Shown: in pieces, positions 44,488 through 54,929 of the stretch | Position numbering within the stretch: position 1 is the stretch's first letter | Layout: the number at the start of each line of letters is the position of its first letter | DNA from: Leptidea sinapis | Taxonomy: Eukaryota; Arthropoda; Insecta; Lepidoptera; Pieridae | Assembly: GCF_905404315.1 (NCBI RefSeq) | Contig: NC_066273.1 | Location: forward strand, 1,860,001 to 1,924,000 | Direction: 5' to 3' | DNA: 64,000 bases | Notes under the pieces: model-generated | What the model saw: the letters and a program-made list of their open reading frames with translations, nothing else | What the model was told of the DNA's origin: nothing | Databases searched by the model: none | Translations under genes and position numbers: made by a program

Positions 44488-46090
44488 TCACCGCCGCCCA
44501 CACTCTCCTGCAACACCAGAGGAATCACAAGAGCGTTGCCGGCCTTTAAGGAAGGTGTACGCGCTTTTCTTGAAGGTACCCATGTCGTATCGTCCCGGAA
44601 ACACCGCACAAGGAAGCTCATTCCACAGCTTCGTGGTACGAGGAAGAAAGCTCCTTGAAAACCGCACTGTGGAGGACCGCCACACATCCAGATGGTGGGG
44701 ATGATATCGTAACTTGTGGCGTGTCGTGCGAAGGTGAAATTCGGCGGCAGGAATCAGGTTGAACAGCTCTTCGGAACACTCCCCGTGATAAATGCGGTAG
44801 AAGACACACAATGAAGCGACGTCTCTACGCAACGCCAAGTGATCCAGCCGTTCACAGAGTACTGGGTCCCCGACAATTCGAGCTGCTCTGCGTTGCACGC
44901 GGTCAAATGGATCGAGCTGATACTGGGGTGCGCCAGACCAGAGATGACAGCAATACTCCATGTGAGGCCGGACCTGCGCTTTGTAGAGCGCTAGAATGTG
45001 GGCCGGCTTGAAGTATTGCCGTGCTCTATTTATGACGCCCAGTTTCTTTGAAGCCAGTTTGGCTTTGCCCTCCAGATGGCCACGGAATTGGCAATTGCTC
45101 GAGATTTCCAGACCCAGTATTCCGATACTAGGCGAGGCTTTAAGGGAAGTGTTCTCGAAGAGCGGTGATACGGCAAATGGGGTTTTTTTAGTGGTAAACG
45201 CGCAAACTTGAGTCTTCTGGGGGTTAAATTGGACAAGGTTCAACTTACCCCATTCCGCGACCTTCTCGAGAGAGGACTCGATAGAAGACACAAGTTTCAC
45301 CCGGCACTGGTCGACGTTTTCCCGAGAGAGACCTGCATGGCCCGTGTATACGGCATCACCAGTGCTGTCGTCTGCATAGCAATGCATGTTGGCGGTGTCC
45401 AACATATCATTGATATGCAGAAGAAACAGCGTGGGAGATAGCACACAGCCTTGGGGCACTCCAGCGTTCACGGGCTTGGGATTCGAGCAATAACCGTCGA
45501 TAACGACCTGTATGCTGCGCCCAGTGAGGAAGCTGGAGGTCCACTTGCATAAGCTCTCGGGAAGCCCAAATGATGGAAGTTTTGCGAGGAGCGCCTTGTG
45601 CCATACACGATCAAAGGCCTTCGCTATATCCAGACCAACTGCCAGGCCTTCCCCCTTGCTTTCAATAGCCGCCGCCCATCTGTGTGTTAGGTATACCAGA
45701 AGATCGCCAGTCGACCGACCATGGCGAAAGCCGTACTGCCGGTCGTTGATCAACTGGTGACCCTCAAGGTATACCAAGAGCTGGCGGTTAATTATGCTCT
45801 CCATAATTTTGGAGAGTAGGGAGGTAATAGCAATAGGCCTGTAGTTTGCCGGATCCGAACTGTCTCCTTTTTTTGGGATCGGATGGACAAGGGCTGACTT
45901 CCATGAATCAGGGACTACGCCTTTTGAATAAGAGTGCCGGAATAAACGCGTTAGCACCGGCGTCAACTCAGGGGCACACGTTCTAAGCACGATTGGAGAA
46001 ATGCCATCCGGCCCGCTCGACTTCCTGACGTCCAACGTTCCTGAGGGATTCTCCGGCTCTACAAGAGCCGGTACCCGCCTGGGGTAATTT
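44488..46090 (-). pseudogene. LINE-J reverse transcriptase, N-terminally truncated ORF2
   Basis: A 515-codon open frame (first codon counted at 46035 is TTG, not ATG; the frame is open up to an in-frame TAA near 46090). RT motifs in order: KSSGPDGI (about residue 4), YRPIAITSLLSKIMESIINR (about 66), GFRHGRST (about 102), LDIAKAFDRVWH with catalytic Asp (about 139), GVPQGCVLSPTLF (about 193), CYADD catalytic pair (about 220), then the thumb with LGLEISSNCQFRGHL and a C-terminal RTTKLWNELPCAVFPGRYDM segment. It copies RNA into DNA at a nicked target in autonomous relatives. All three catalytic Asp are present, so the copy is young, but without endonuclease and start codon it is not a functional gene. 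Family: Jockey/CR1 group. Confidence 0.92.
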
Positions 46091-46119
46091 ATTTTTTAGG
46101 ACCGCTCTCATATTTTGTT

Positions 46120-46165
46120 GGGGGGGGGGGGAAGGACGGGGGGGAAAGACGGGGGGGAATGGCCT
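46120..46165. repeat. G-rich tract
   Basis: Runs of 13, 7 and 7 G separated by AAGGAC and GAAAGAC. On the LINE-J strand this is C-rich. The G strand could form a quadruplex. Confidence 0.8.
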
Positions 46166-46395
46166 CCGGTCCTCGACACTAACCTATGCGAAACATAGCG
46201 GCACTAGGCCGCTACTTCACGCCGGTATTCTGTGCGAGTGTGGTAAGTAACCCGGACGAGTCTGGCCCGATTGTGCTGACGTCATAAGACAGCAGCGTGA
46301 CTCTCCCACTTTCAAAAAGCCCGTAGTCGCCTCTTACGACACCCTTGGACCTGGGACTACCCTATTCTTTTTACGCCCCGGGGTAGCACAGGGCA

Positions 46396-46899
46396 AATTA
46401 ATTTAATTAAATTAAATTAATTAATTAAAAAATATTTTTTGTTGCATCACTTTATTTATTCATTTATTAGGTTAATTTATAATCACTTACAATAATACAC
46501 ACAAATATAAAAAGTAGGAACTAAATGTAGTGATTACTTACAAATAAACACAGCAGTCACAGAAGTAATTAATTTTAAGGTATTATATACAATAAGTTAC
46601 AAATTAAACATTTTTTTTAAATTAATAAATGAATTATACACAGTTACATAATCTTTCCAATTATAACATTATTAAAGATTACCAATGATGCTGCTAATGG
46701 TCTTGCGGAATTTGGTTAAGGAATCAGCAAATATGTCAATATCAGCTACGCTATAAGAATTTAAAATTTTACATAATCGAGGGACTGGGGAATTAGTATC
46801 TAGGATCGTTCGACGAAGTGGAGGACTTTACATATATTGTTATTGAAATGATTTGTAAATTTAATTGAAAATAAGACCTTGTAATACCATTCAGATTTC
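46396..46899. other. AT-rich stretch, probably LINE-related
   Basis: Starts with a (TTAAT)n-like run at 46400-46430. The following sequence up to 46900 may be upstream sequence of the LINE remnant below; no domain is readable. Confidence 0.3.
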
Positions 46900-46970
46900 A
46901 AAAGAACAACCTTAGAGTTTCTTGCTCGTTCTTCTCTAAGGAAATCTGTCTTCCGAATGAGCTGAATAAA
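46900..46970 (+). mobile_element. LINE 3' UTR remnant with shared TTTCTTGC motif
   Basis: AGAGTTTCTTGCTCGTTCTT, then CTCTAAGGAAATCTGTCTTC and CGAATG, follows the pattern of the 3' UTRs of LINE-B, -C and -D. The minus frame at 46800-47006 is a shadow. Confidence 0.5.
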
Positions 46971-47019
46971 AAAATTACATATGTCAAGTGTAATGTAGTT
47001 TACCATAGTTTACCTATGA

Positions 47020-47365
47020 TTATGGTGTATGTGGATGATGCAGCTACTGTACTCAATAAATTTTGTATTAATTTACATTTACTTTTTTGACTTACTCGTG
47101 TAAGACATTGACTATTTGACGTTTGAGTGTGTTTGTTGCATCATTTTACATTTTACATATTATATTGTAATTGAAATAATTTGTAAATCGATGTAAATGT
47201 AAATCTTGATATAAAAGAGTGGCAATGAGTTTCTTGCTACTTCTTCTCATTAGCTCAACCCTTTACGAAGTAGCGGTAGATTCAATAAGTTTTTTTTTTA
47301 CATTCATAAGTGTCATTTCCGTGACCAACGTGAATAAACTGATTTTGATTTGAAATAAATTGATT
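47020..47365 (+). mobile_element. LINE-D 3' end
   Basis: Starts GTGTATGTGGATGATGCAGC and ends GACCAACGTGAATAAACTGA with a TTTTGATTTGAAAT tail. It contains GTGGCAATGAGTTTCTTGCT, CTTCTTCTCATTAGCTCAAC and GAAGTAGCGGTAGATTCA. The copy at 60.2-60.5 kb, in reverse, shares both borders, so about 320 bp moves as a unit. Confidence 0.75.
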
Positions 47366-47492
47366 TCATTTTAAGAAAAAGCTTACTACATAAGGCCAGT
47401 TAATCATTTGAATTGTCTGTGTGATAATTACGTATGTAATATAACAACGGTAGGACACTGCAGCAGTAATATAAGCGAGTCATTTCTCCGTA

Positions 47493-47590
47493 ATGATAAT
47501 ATCGTTGCCAAATGTCGCCGCACAGGATAATGTCGCTCATTTCATTGAGACCCCGTTATTACAGGACTGTCATAAACTGCTGCTTTCCGG
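47493..47590 (+). repeat. dispersed block shared with 43.0 kb
   Basis: GTAATGATAATATCGTTGCC, AAATGTCGCC, then CATTTCATTGAGACCCCG and TTATTACAGGAC. Confidence 0.55.
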
Positions 47591-47686
47591 GAATATGTAC
47601 AGGATAATGACTATATTACAACTCCGTAGCTAAATCATAAATAACACGTTAAACAAAGAAAGGTGAACTAATTTATTACTAGTTCT

Positions 47687-47860
47687 AATCCTTTGCACAG
47701 GAAGCCGGCTAGATTATGGGTACCACAACGGCGCCTATTTCTGCCGTGAAGCAGTTATGTGTAAACATTACTGTGTTTCAGTCTGGAGGGCGCTGTAGCT
47801 AGTGAAATTACTGGGCAAATGAGTAATTAACAGCGTATGTCTCATGGTGACGAGCGCAAC
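47687..47860 (+). repeat. Rep-A copy truncated at the tail side
   Basis: The head TCCTTTGCACAGGAAGCCGG and the GGTACC and GGGCGCTGTAGCTAGTGAAA blocks are present, then it stops after GGTGACGAGCGCAAC. The main hairpin and the tail are missing. Confidence 0.85.
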
Positions 47861-49110
47861 CAATCCAATATAAGCTGTGATTAACGATATGAATTCGTAT
47901 AAATGTAGAAGGGGTTGCTAATTTAAATGCACTTAAAATTTAAATATCTGTATTTTACACTTTCCACTTATAACGTGAACTTAAACTTTTATAAATATAT
48001 CGTGAACTTAATATCTCAAATAATGTCAAAAATGACGTTGGTAGCGCTTGTAAACACATCAAGCTGACATAAATTATATAACGATATCAATGGAACCATA
48101 AGGCGTAGATAATTGAAATTTGGTGGTAAACCAGGCAGACTGGCACCGTAACGCGTTACGTTACGAAGCGGTTTACCCTTCCATAAGAAGTTATCACTTC
48201 TATACTGAGAAATTATTTAATTAAACAGTTCACTTTATAGCGGTATAACGAAATATCCATTCCAAAATTATCTTCTAAGTTTTACTTCGGCTTGCTATTT
48301 AATTAAATATTACCATGTACATTGCTGGTCACCAATCCTAAGAGCATTTTGTTAAGCGAGAGACTTTTTCTCAGTATACGGAGCGAATTAATGTCTATCT
48401 CTTTGTATTTCTGTAAGCCTGGTCCGCATATAACGAAAGTCCAAAGTTTTTGTTTGCACAAATGTGAAGTATATATTAATTTATTTAATATTTGCCATAT
48501 ATTTTTGACGATAAAATAATTAAGATAAGTAATAATAATAACTTTTAAAACTTTCGAGCGTAATTATTAAATTATTTATTATCTACAGATCTACTCACGT
48601 TTTTGACGGTGTCAGTACCGACTAGTTTCGGACCATTTGGATGGTCCTTCATCAGGGTTCGCGATAACGTCCCACCTCTTACGTTTAACGTAAAAAAAAT
48701 CGTGATTAAATCAGTATTAATAAATAATTTAATATCAATATCTATTTGATATCATTATTAGAAAGAAAAAAGAAGGAAAGCTAGGGGCATAAAGATCATG
48801 GCATGGACCATTTTTGATTTGTCAATATATATTAAATAATTTATGCATAGTTAAAAAGTACACCAAGGGTGCCCTTCCATTAGAAGCATATTGATTACTC
48901 AAAATACGATTAAGTGGTTAATTGTATTGACTTAGTAAATGAGGAAACCGTCTCTTATTTCACACGGCTGATGCCATTAACCTCTCTCACCTTATCAAAC
49001 CCACGTGATATATTAAATGACACGGAACAAGTTTGAACTAGTTTTTAGAAATTATTTGAGTCAATTGTTATTTTTATGCTTAGATCATATTTCATACGTC
49101 TAGATAGACT
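47861..49110. other. unassigned stretch with a small repeat
   Basis: CTAGTTTCGGACCATTTGGA with TCCTTCATCAGGGTTCG at 48625-48668 is the same dispersed block as at 21.83 kb. Nothing else is supported. Confidence 0.4.
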
Positions 49111-49120
49111 GTAACAGCCT

Positions 49121-49373
49121 TTTTTATGGAAATAAGTAACGAGACGAGCAGGACGTTCAGCTGATGGTAATTGATACGCCCTGCCCATTACAATGCAGTG
49201 CAGATCAGGATTCTTGAAAAACCCAAAAATTCTGAGCGGCACCACAATTGCGCTCGACACCTTAAGGCATAAGATGTTAAGTCTCATTTGCCCAGTAATT
49301 TCACTAGCTACGGCGCCCTTCAAACCGAAACACAGTAATGCTTACACATTACTGCTTCACGGCAGGCACGGCA
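49121..49373 (-). repeat. Rep-A copy lacking the head
   Basis: Minus strand; the tail is at 49121 and the first 60 bp (head to GGTACC) are missing. The main hairpin's right arm is GTGCAGATCAG-type, a double change that breaks the pairing. Confidence 0.8.
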
Positions 49374-49559
49374 ATTGGTGAATTATTTTTTCTGTCAGTC
49401 ATTTGTAATGTGTCACTATCCATAGTCTTACAATATACTAGCGTATAAACAAATGAAAAGAGAAGGACATCAGTACATCAAGACAGAGAAGGAAAGCGAA
49501 TCAAAGTATTGTTATGTAATTTAAGCGAGAAGTCGTAATCAGTCAGCCTTGCTTGAAAT

Positions 49560-50020
49560 TGGCTCCTATTTAAAATTCAAAGTCAAAGTCAAATAAACTT
49601 GTTGTAAGTTGATTCTAGAAGGTCAAATTAAAATATTTTTCGTAAAAAATTATTATTAAAGTATTAACAATCAATTATTGTATGTCAAAATAAACCACGA
49701 GTTCGAAAAAGTACGCCTCCTGACCTTACTGACCTGATTAGACCTGAAAAGATGGCTCAAGGTACTCAGCGCTCTTCTTTTTTTTAAATTAAATTTCGTG
49801 ACAATTAAATTTATTATGAAATAGCCTACGGCCGTCGCACCATTCCCAATCTGTGGTATCATTAAGGAAGTCGTTTATGTTATAGTAACCTTTATCACAT
49901 AACACGTCTTTTAAATTTCGTAACACATTTGTTTTGTACCTACATTTTCTGGGATCATGTTGCAAAAGCATATACATCGCCCTACAAAAGACTTGGTAGT
50001 CTGATGTTATGGTCATTTAT
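49560..50020 (-). mobile_element. LINE-B-like C-terminal fragment
   Basis: The minus frame reads VFCRAMYMLLQHDPRKCRY, TNVLRNLKDVLCDKGYYNI and NDFLNDTTDWEW, homologous to the LINE-B end at 13.7 kb (KKHLCGTGYYSVNDFLNDTT) but clearly a different subfamily. The 3' part (about 49780-49570) is degenerate and ends at an AAGTCAAAGTCAAATAAACT-type tail. Confidence 0.7.
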
Positions 50021-50104
50021 TACGATTCTTAAGTTTTTGACAGGATACAGCCAATATTACCCCATTTGGGGAATGTGGTAGTCGCCACCAGGTTAATTGC
50101 TTGC

Positions 50105-50316
50105 TTGCTTTCTCTTTAAAGTGCGATATTCAAGGAATTTTCTTTCAAGTACAACTAATCTGTGGAGTGAGCTTCATTGTGCGGTGTCTCCAGAACAATA
50201 CGACATGGCCTTCTTGTTTAAAAGGCCGGAAACGATCCTGTGCTTCCTTTAGTGTTGCAAGTGAATGGCAGCGGTGATCACTTTACATCAGGTTCTCTCC
50301 TCCAAAAAAAAGTAAA
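50105..50316 (+). mobile_element. LINE-J 3' fragment
   Basis: AAAGTGCGATATTCAAGGAA, AATCTGTGGAGTGAGCTTCA, TTGTGCGGTGTCTCCAGAAC, GGCAGCGGTGATCACTTTAC and the A tail follow LINE-J with a 15-bp deletion at the MGTFKK block. Confidence 0.8.
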
Positions 50317-50643
50317 AAATGCCACGCTACGCAACAATAGGCGAATCAATAATAATCTCCTTAACGTAGGTGATCATCTAAATCTATCACCCAGTCAGCC
50401 ACAAACACGAAGTTTATTTCTTCAATAAAACAGAGTGAATTAAGAAATTTTGCTCGACAGATATATCATGGTATTCTACTAACAGATGTTACGTTTGTTC
50501 AGGTATAAACAGTATATAAATAGGTAAACGTATCATACTCCGTACCCTTTCACGACTTCTAATTACATCAACCTTCATAAACGCTCCAAAGACGCTGAAA
50601 GAAATGAAAGCATTACTCGCGTTTAGTTGAAGTTATTTTAATC
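50317..50643. other. unassigned stretch
   Basis: Nothing supported. Confidence 0.4.
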
Positions 50644-50651
50644 TCGGCAAG

Positions 50652-51294
50652 CAGGGCCGGATTTAGGGGAGGGCAACTGGGGCCTCCACAAAAAAGGGGC
50701 CCACAATAGAGACGTTGGAAAAACAAATTCAAATTCAGGCAAACTAGTAAATAGTTAACACTAGTAAACCATTTGATTTTTTTCGCATTAACGTTTACCT
50801 ACAGTACAATACTTTGTACAAACATGATTATATTAGATACTAGCTGATCCAATGGACGCTGTTCTGTTAACAATAAAAAATACACCCAATTTTGTATTCA
50901 TTATCTATATTTATTCACTCACAAAATCAGGCAATCAGTAAAACCTGTCAAATGGCCCTAATACTCGTGAGCATTTGCAATTTACTGTCCATCTTGGGGA
51001 AGTATGGCTCAATGGGGTGTGAATGATTTTAATTTTAAAATATAAATAATTCTTATGTCTTTATAACAACTTAGTACTGAATTCGTATATGGTAAAAACT
51101 CTATAAATAACATACCGTCATAATTTAATTTTGATAGATGAAAATGACCTATTACCAAACATAATATCTGATTAGAAAATAAAAAACAATCTCGCCAGTC
51201 TCGACTGAAAAAATTGTCCATTTAATTTGTAACATAATTTGGGGCCAGGGGGCCTCCACAGCTTTGTTGCCCCAGATCTCTAAATCCGGCATTG
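50652..51294. mobile_element. hAT non-autonomous element, 643 bp
   Basis: Left end CAGGGCCGGATTTAG, right end (reverse complement) CAATGCCGGATTTAG; both continue into G-rich blocks with GGGGCCTCCACA and its complement. TCGGCAAG at 50644-50651 and 51295-51302 is a perfect 8-bp target duplication. The interior is AT-rich, without transposase, and carries a Helitron end at 50840. Confidence 0.93.
50840..50880 (-). mobile_element. Helitron 3' end fragment inside the hAT element
   Basis: ACTAGCTGATCCAATGGACG, then CTGTTCTG, is the Helitron CTAG end on the minus strand. The 5' end could not be located, so the length is a minimum. Confidence 0.55.
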
Positions 51295-51302
51295 TCGGCA
51301 AG

Positions 51303-52184
51303 AATCCCCGGGCTAGCCTGTCTTGTTTATAAATATTTGTGTTGGGTAATTTTATTTATTGTTGCAGTACTGAGTGGAATCTATCCTCTGTCTATTTGTT
51401 TTCGAAAAGATCCTGATCAAACTACTTGGAGAATATTATTTTCGTAAATTCAGGCGCGGACTGACTAGGATTGTAAGCGCTACAACCAACTCTACTCTAC
51501 TTGTGTTGATCATGTGTCTAAGCTGCAAATGGACATTTATTTTACTGATTTTCTTTTATTTATTCAAAATTTACATATTAAATTCAAAAATTGTTCGGTT
51601 TAAGTTTTAGAAAAGTCATAATTCTATTAAATTCTTTAAAAAACGAATGTTGTTATAGCTGAAAATTCGGAGATTTTTGACTCCAAAGTTTATTTTTGGG
51701 AAGCAACTACCAATTTTTTTATTGGATATCTGAAATTATATATAAATATTCTATTCGGTTCAAAATTTTCTTTAAGTCCTTCTTTGTGCACTGTATTTTT
51801 TGCGTCGGAATATTTTCATTGCGTTATGTTGTAATCGAAGAAACCAATTTTTGTGGATATTGAGGTATGACCGCGCCTTAAGACTCTTTTAATTATACAA
51901 GGACTCCTCAGAAATTCAACATTATTCAGCAGGATTGTATGTAGATAAATCTATATTTCTCGATTGCCGCAATAATAATCTTGTTGAAGTTTCCCTGAAA
52001 ATCGTGTCTTTATACAAATAGGTGTGCCCTTGCCATTACGCCTCCAGCGTGCAATTTTTGGTAAGATTTTTCGTTATATCTCGTAAGATATTCTAGGAAA
52101 TAAGACCAAAAGGGATTCATTACAAGTTTTTAAATTGACAAACAAGCAAACATTAATTTACTGTTAAACTAAATATACCAAATT
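51303..52184. other. unassigned stretch
   Basis: No supported feature. The 78-codon frame at 51374 is hydrophobic and low-complexity near its end. Confidence 0.4.
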
Positions 52185-52485
52185 GCTTAGATTTGAAAGG
52201 GCGACATCTCTAAGTCAATTCCCTCATATGAAAATTTTGGGGTTGAGCAGGTTATCAACTGTAAAGTAGATCCTGTAGATGAAGCCGCAACCTGAGAGTT
52301 GAACAAAGCATACCAAGATTCCATGCGTCACTCAAACGGTTGGCTCAGTTGGTATCAGCGCTCGGGCGGAATCCGAAAGGCGTGGGTTCGAGTCCCGCAT
52401 CGTTCATAACTTTTGGTTACAAATTAAACTTGTATAATTAATCCCAGAAGTGAGGGACATCACTTTAAAATAACAAATTGTTTAA
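52185..52485 (+). repeat. tRNA-element-2, copy at 52 kb
   Basis: Head AAATTGCTTAGATTTGAAAG; conserved upstream domain (GGGTTGAGCAGGTTATCAAC, GTAGATCCTGTAGATGAAGC, GAGAGTTGAACAAAGCATAC); tRNA-like domain at 52334-52406 with A box TGGCTCAGTTGG and perfect B box GGTTCGAGTCC; tail CCCAGAAGTGAGGGACATCA ending ACAAATTGTTT. The acceptor arms AACGGT / ATCGTT pair. About 145 bp of conserved sequence precedes the tRNA part, which is unusual for a SINE. Confidence 0.8.
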
Positions 52486-53486
52486 ATAGAAAAAAATTTC
52501 AAAACTAAAATCACTATAATTAAGCTTCTAAGAATAATGACACAACGCCCAATAATTAGTATTCCAAAAAAAATTGACAGAGTAACTCTACCTCTTTTCG
52601 ATGATTGCGATACGAGTTAAAAAAGTAAGAAATAATTTTTTTAAATCCCCAGGACAATTCTCACATAATTCATCCCGATATATTAAGCAAGCATTATCCT
52701 ACAATTACAGAAACAGTGTGCATCGTGTAAAAGGCTTCACAATAGTATAACAGCTCAGCTCTGTCGACGAGTACTGAGTGAATAATTTGAAGAACATGAA
52801 TGGGACGGCTAATGAAGGTACAGCTTCATGAGGATACTTCACCACAATCGCTCTTTATGTATTCTACACTACACATTCCAAGTTTTCTGTTAATTTATAT
52901 TAGTCGAATGTTTTTGATTTTAAATTATTAATGTTACACGAATGTACTCATGCAATTGTAAAAGTTATTTTCCGGAATTCAATATCTAAACTTAGAAAAC
53001 ACTAGCTTATAATATTATTTTTAACCGACGTCAAATAGAAGTTTCTCAATAGGATCGGTATTTTGTTATGTATGTACACCGATTATGCTGAGATTTATTT
53101 TTCGATTTACGTAATTCTTTTATAGTTTGATGCGCGGAGTAGATGCCATTTGGTCCCATAAAAATTTTTTGTTTGGCCAAGTAGTTTTCATTTTATGAAA
53201 ATTTTTGTTTACGTGGATGATGTAATTGTTTTTTTGTATACGATTTTTTAACAGTTTTCCGTCAGGCTGATTATATATTATTATAATTAACTGACTGAAC
53301 TAAAAAGTAAAAATTAAATACGTTTAAAAAAAAACCGACTTCAAAAACTGAAAAGTATAAAATAATACTTAATAAAAAATTAATACACATCTGATGCAAA
53401 CCTTTAAATTTAATATTAATATAATACTATTATTTTGTATTTCGTATATATTGATATTTAGGAAATATAGTTATGACGCATTAAAT
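52486..53486. other. unassigned stretch
   Basis: AACCGACTTCAAAAACTGAAAA at about 53333 resembles a tail often seen in insect repeats but is too short to assign. Nothing else supported. Confidence 0.35.
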
Positions 53487-53720
53487 ATATAAGGCAAGTG
53501 TGTGTCTGCAAGACGGTCGCAGGAGACCTCGTAGAACATTCGTCGACCAAATTGGGGACGTTTTGAGAAAAAGAGAGGTCCGAAGCACCCGCAACCGGCG
53601 AGCATGTATGAAAAGATTTGTAAGGATAGAAGCAAATGGCATTTTATTGTCTCTGCCTACCCCGACGGGAACAAGGCGTGAATGTGTATGTATGTATGTA
53701 TATATATTTGTATTGATAGC
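53487..53720 (+). mobile_element. LINE-E 3' end with TATG repeat
   Basis: The frame reads VCLQDGRRRPRRTFVDQIGD, VLRKREVRSTRNRRACMKRF and ends LPTPTGTRRE, then a (TATG)n run at 53685-53705. It matches the relic at 0.8-1.2 kb and is better preserved. Confidence 0.8.
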
Positions 53721-54640
53721 TTTGAAGTCTCGTGGCAGAATTCGGCGATGTTTGAGGATGCCTCGTGTGGAGGCGAAATTACACACACTTGAATTTAATT
53801 TATTTTGATATCGAATCGTAATATTTTTAATGAAGACCATTTTTAATGAAGTACTGGGTTTGAAATTGTAATTAATTAATATCATGGTATTTTCTTTGAT
53901 TACACATTTAAATAAAATACTTTTTTAAGGATAACAATTACATGCATTTTAAACTTTGAGAAGTATTTTACTAATTAATATAACATTTCCAAGTATTAAA
54001 GTAAAAGTAAAGTTAGAACATCGTAGTCAGCTGTTTACAACATATAAAGTTATATGCTAGGAATGTGGAGGCATTGCATTTTACGTAACAAATAATGTAG
54101 GCTTACGTCTAATTAAGTGAATATAAGTGAAGTCCATATAAAGTGTAGAAACTTTAAGTTACATATGCCCACATATTTTTTCTAATGGCACTCAACCGTC
54201 TTGCTATGACCTCTTTTCTACAAGCTTGTTTAAATCAACTTACGTTTTTATTCTAAGGAAAGTAAAATGTCTGAATGCAACTTAACTGTATTCTGAAATG
54301 GGTTGCTTATTCTAGACCTTTAATACAAAGTATCTATTACATCTTAATAGGTAACATTAGCTGAGACTTCTTTTTCAGATAATATAGTATAGACGATCTG
54401 ACAGCCCAATAATTCGTGTTCAATTTCGATCAATGTGTGTGTTAGCTAGTGACGTAATATTCAAAATATTAAAGAGCTAATGCGAAGTGTGGCTGACTGT
54501 TTATGACCTGTCAATCAATATCAGTTACAGTAACAATAGATCGCTTTCTTTTTCTGTATGTTCGTTATAGATGTTTTTATCTCTCATGCTTTGTTTGTTT
54601 ATAGCTAGTATTTTTAGGGTTCCGTAGCCCAAATGACAAA
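53721..54640. other. unassigned AT-rich stretch
   Basis: No supported feature except the AGGGTTCCGTAGCCC block near 54617 (see 5025-5330). Confidence 0.4.
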
Positions 54641-54704
54641 AAACGTCAAGATGTCTATTTCTTAAAATTTCTCTCTCAATTATTATTTAGGACCTAGGGC
54701 TACC

Positions 54705-54752
54705 GAGGGCTATTCGCGCTATTTAAGGTTTTAAATAGCGCGAATAGCCCTC
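54705..54752. repeat. perfect 22-bp hairpin with GGTT loop
   Basis: GAGGGCTATTCGCGCTATTT plus AA at 54705-54726 is fully complementary to 54731-54752. It lies at the end of the minus-strand coding-like fragment below and changes its last residues. Confidence 0.97.
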
Positions 54753-54910
54753 CTCTGCAGCAAACAGATTGACACACACACTCTTACACAAATTAGCTGC
54801 AGAACTAATTGGAATTGAGTCCCATTGTAATTTGGATTCTACCTGTTTTATCATCTCTCCGTTTGACAAAACACTTGTATCGGGATAAAATAGGTCCCTA
54901 AAAAGTAGAA
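54720..54910 (-). pseudogene. exon-like fragment of unknown protein, copy 1
   Basis: On the minus strand a 3' splice-like CTACTTTTTAG is followed by a frame with LFYPDTSVLSNGEMIKQVES and KLQWDSIPISSAANLCKSV. The first 24 codons match the plus-strand copy at 58.47 kb (TFYPDISVLLIGEVIKPVES). I do not recognise the protein. Two inverted copies within 4 kb suggest a transposon-encoded exon or a duplicated exon. Confidence 0.45.
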
Positions 54911-54929
54911 ATAATGAAATTCCTAAGTT

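Larger units (their letters stand above)
44427..46395 (-). mobile_element. LINE-J, best preserved copy (5' part internally deleted)
   Basis: The 3' end has TCCTATTCCATAAAAAAAAA at 44427. The ORF2 part spans 46090-44488. The 5' segment (46395-46100) is C-rich/GC-rich leader-like sequence with GGGCGTAAAAAGAATAGGGT, GTAAGAGGCGACTACGGGCT and TTACTTACCACACTCGCACA; in my recollection this block often goes with lepidopteran LINEs. It joins ORF2 just upstream of the first fingers motif, so ORF1, the AP endonuclease and the RT start are missing. The element cannot move on its own. It is the source-like sequence for the fragments at 1.6, 5.3, 6.2, 18.8, 25.2, 28.1, 50.1 and 56.4 kb. Confidence 0.88.

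Noticed and set aside
44811..45760. Plus-strand frames opposite LINE-J
   Set aside because: Antisense shadows of the reverse transcriptase frame.
44488..46035. Host gene of 515 codons
   Set aside because: Clear reverse transcriptase with 3' fragments scattered through the window; no ATG at the start of the frame.
49193..49381. Recurrent frame LSLICPVISLATAPFRPKHS in several Rep-A copies
   Set aside because: It runs antisense to the A-tail orientation, lacks a consistent start, and is broken in many copies. Similar frames are expected from sequence identity alone; only a dN/dS test could support it.
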